Of a stretch of 64,000 bases of DNA, positions 63,646-64,000 are shown piece after piece. The notes under the pieces are model-generated. The model saw only the letters and a program-made list of their open reading frames with translations, was not told the origin of the DNA and ran no database searches. Positions within the stretch are counted from its first letter, which is position 1, and each line of letters starts with the position of its first letter. The DNA lies in the NCBI GenBank assembly GCA_036556425.1, contig DATBJJ010000051.1:49861-113860 (forward strand). The letters are read 5' to 3'. The stretch comes from DATBJJ01 sp036556425. GTDB taxonomy: Bacteria > Acidobacteriota > Vicinamibacteria > Vicinamibacterales > 2-12-FULL-66-21. Made by a program: the position numbers and the translations under genes.

Positions 63646-64000
63646 CTACTTGACGAGGAACAGCGCGTCCTGCCTCCGCAGCGCCCATCGGATCTTTCCG
63701 TCGGCGCCGATGATCGCGTCTTCTTCTTGCGCCATTCGCACCGTCTGCCCGTTCCACTCGGGCACGGGCGTCGTCGCCTGCAGCTCGATCGAGTACCACA
63801 TGCGCGGGATCACCGCCACGTCGCCGCGGCCCGGCACGCCATCCTGGTAGTCCCACAGGCCGATGAGCGGGCCGGCGCCGTGGCCGTGGAGGCCGACGGG
63901 ATGGGAGTAGACGGTGCCGTTGATCCCTTTCTCTTTCATGCGGGCAAGTGACGCGGCGAGGATCTCGTTGCCGGTTCTGCCCGGGCGCAGTTCGCTGATG
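63646..64000 (-). CDS. M24-family metallopeptidase-like protein, C-terminal part (5' cut by window edge)
   Basis: 118 residues of the C-terminus are visible, in frame from position 63999. ISELRPGRTGNEIL and HPVGLHGHGAGP, with the metal-region histidines, match the pita-bread fold of M24 (Xaa-Pro aminopeptidase-like) proteins, and GDVAVIPRMWYSIEL is the late metal-binding strand, although the usual Glu is replaced by Ser-Ile-Glu nearby. Without the N-terminal half the active-site set and possible signal peptide cannot be judged. It converges with VWFA protein 3, 21 bp apart. Confidence 0.78.
   Translation of the reverse strand, partial: ISELRPGRTGNEILAASLARMKEKGINGTVYSHPVGLHGHGAGPLIGLWDYQDGVPGRGDVAVIPRMWYSIELQATTPVPEWNGQTVRMAQEEDAIIGADGKIRWALRRQDALFLVK

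Overview
The window looks like chromosomal DNA of a high-GC Gram-negative soil-type bacterium, most likely Acidobacteriota, class Vicinamibacteria. I infer this from gene families enriched in that group: an 809-residue duplicated FtsX/MacB-type orphan permease (ADOP), three very large TonB-dependent receptors with an N-terminal carboxypeptidase-regulatory domain, three 'VWFA-related' secreted proteins, FG-GAP and ASPIC/UnbV proteins, PadR and ECF regulators, and serine/threonine kinases fused to beta-propellers. I found no tRNA, rRNA, phage, integrase, transposase or CRISPR array.

1-3525: an acyl-CoA ligase (cut by the left edge), a flavin amine oxidase of the sarcosine-oxidase type and an exported Gfo/Idh/MocA protein. 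3526-6062: a repeat-rich terminator and the ADOP permease. 6097-13961: a catabolic island in two divergent arms. The minus arm has an NAD-epimerase-like protein, a DapA-like lyase and a YtcJ-like amidohydrolase. The plus arm has a two-domain acetyltransferase, an unknown TIM-barrel-like protein, an SDR dehydrogenase and a Gfo/Idh/MocA dehydrogenase. 14083-18401: a tight periplasmic operon of amidohydrolase, PQQ dehydrogenase and dihaem cytochrome c-LamG fusion, facing a secreted beta-helix protein. 19584-27818: a signalling block with a WD40 Ser/Thr kinase, ECF sigma factor and PadR repressor on the minus strand, and a second Ser/Thr kinase with a TolB-like propeller divergent on the plus strand. 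27815-32305: nitrilase-superfamily hydrolase, GT39 glycosyltransferase and a Tat-exported alpha/beta hydrolase.

32629-48308: TonB receptor 1, a Uma2 nuclease next to a truncated secreted gene, an FG-GAP plus sulfatase operon, a small secreted protein, a PEGA protein, TonB receptor 2 and a NarL-type two-component system. 48457-63624: TonB receptor 3, two TPR proteins, two VWFA proteins, a convergent VCBS protein carrying a CXXCH motif, an ASPIC/UnbV protein and a third VWFA protein. The right edge cuts an M24 peptidase. Nearly every enzyme in the second half has an export signal, so the window reads as a set of envelope modules for capturing and processing polymers or small organics.

The most unusual signals are non-coding. 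Short tandem repeats with a different unit at nearly every locus sit directly after stop codons, usually form hairpins, and at two loci read in the same sense relative to their two flanking genes. A 26-bp hairpin element occurs inside two unrelated genes in two reading frames, with a third shorter copy spanning a stop codon. Several divergent gene pairs have promoters so compressed that leaderless transcription is likely.
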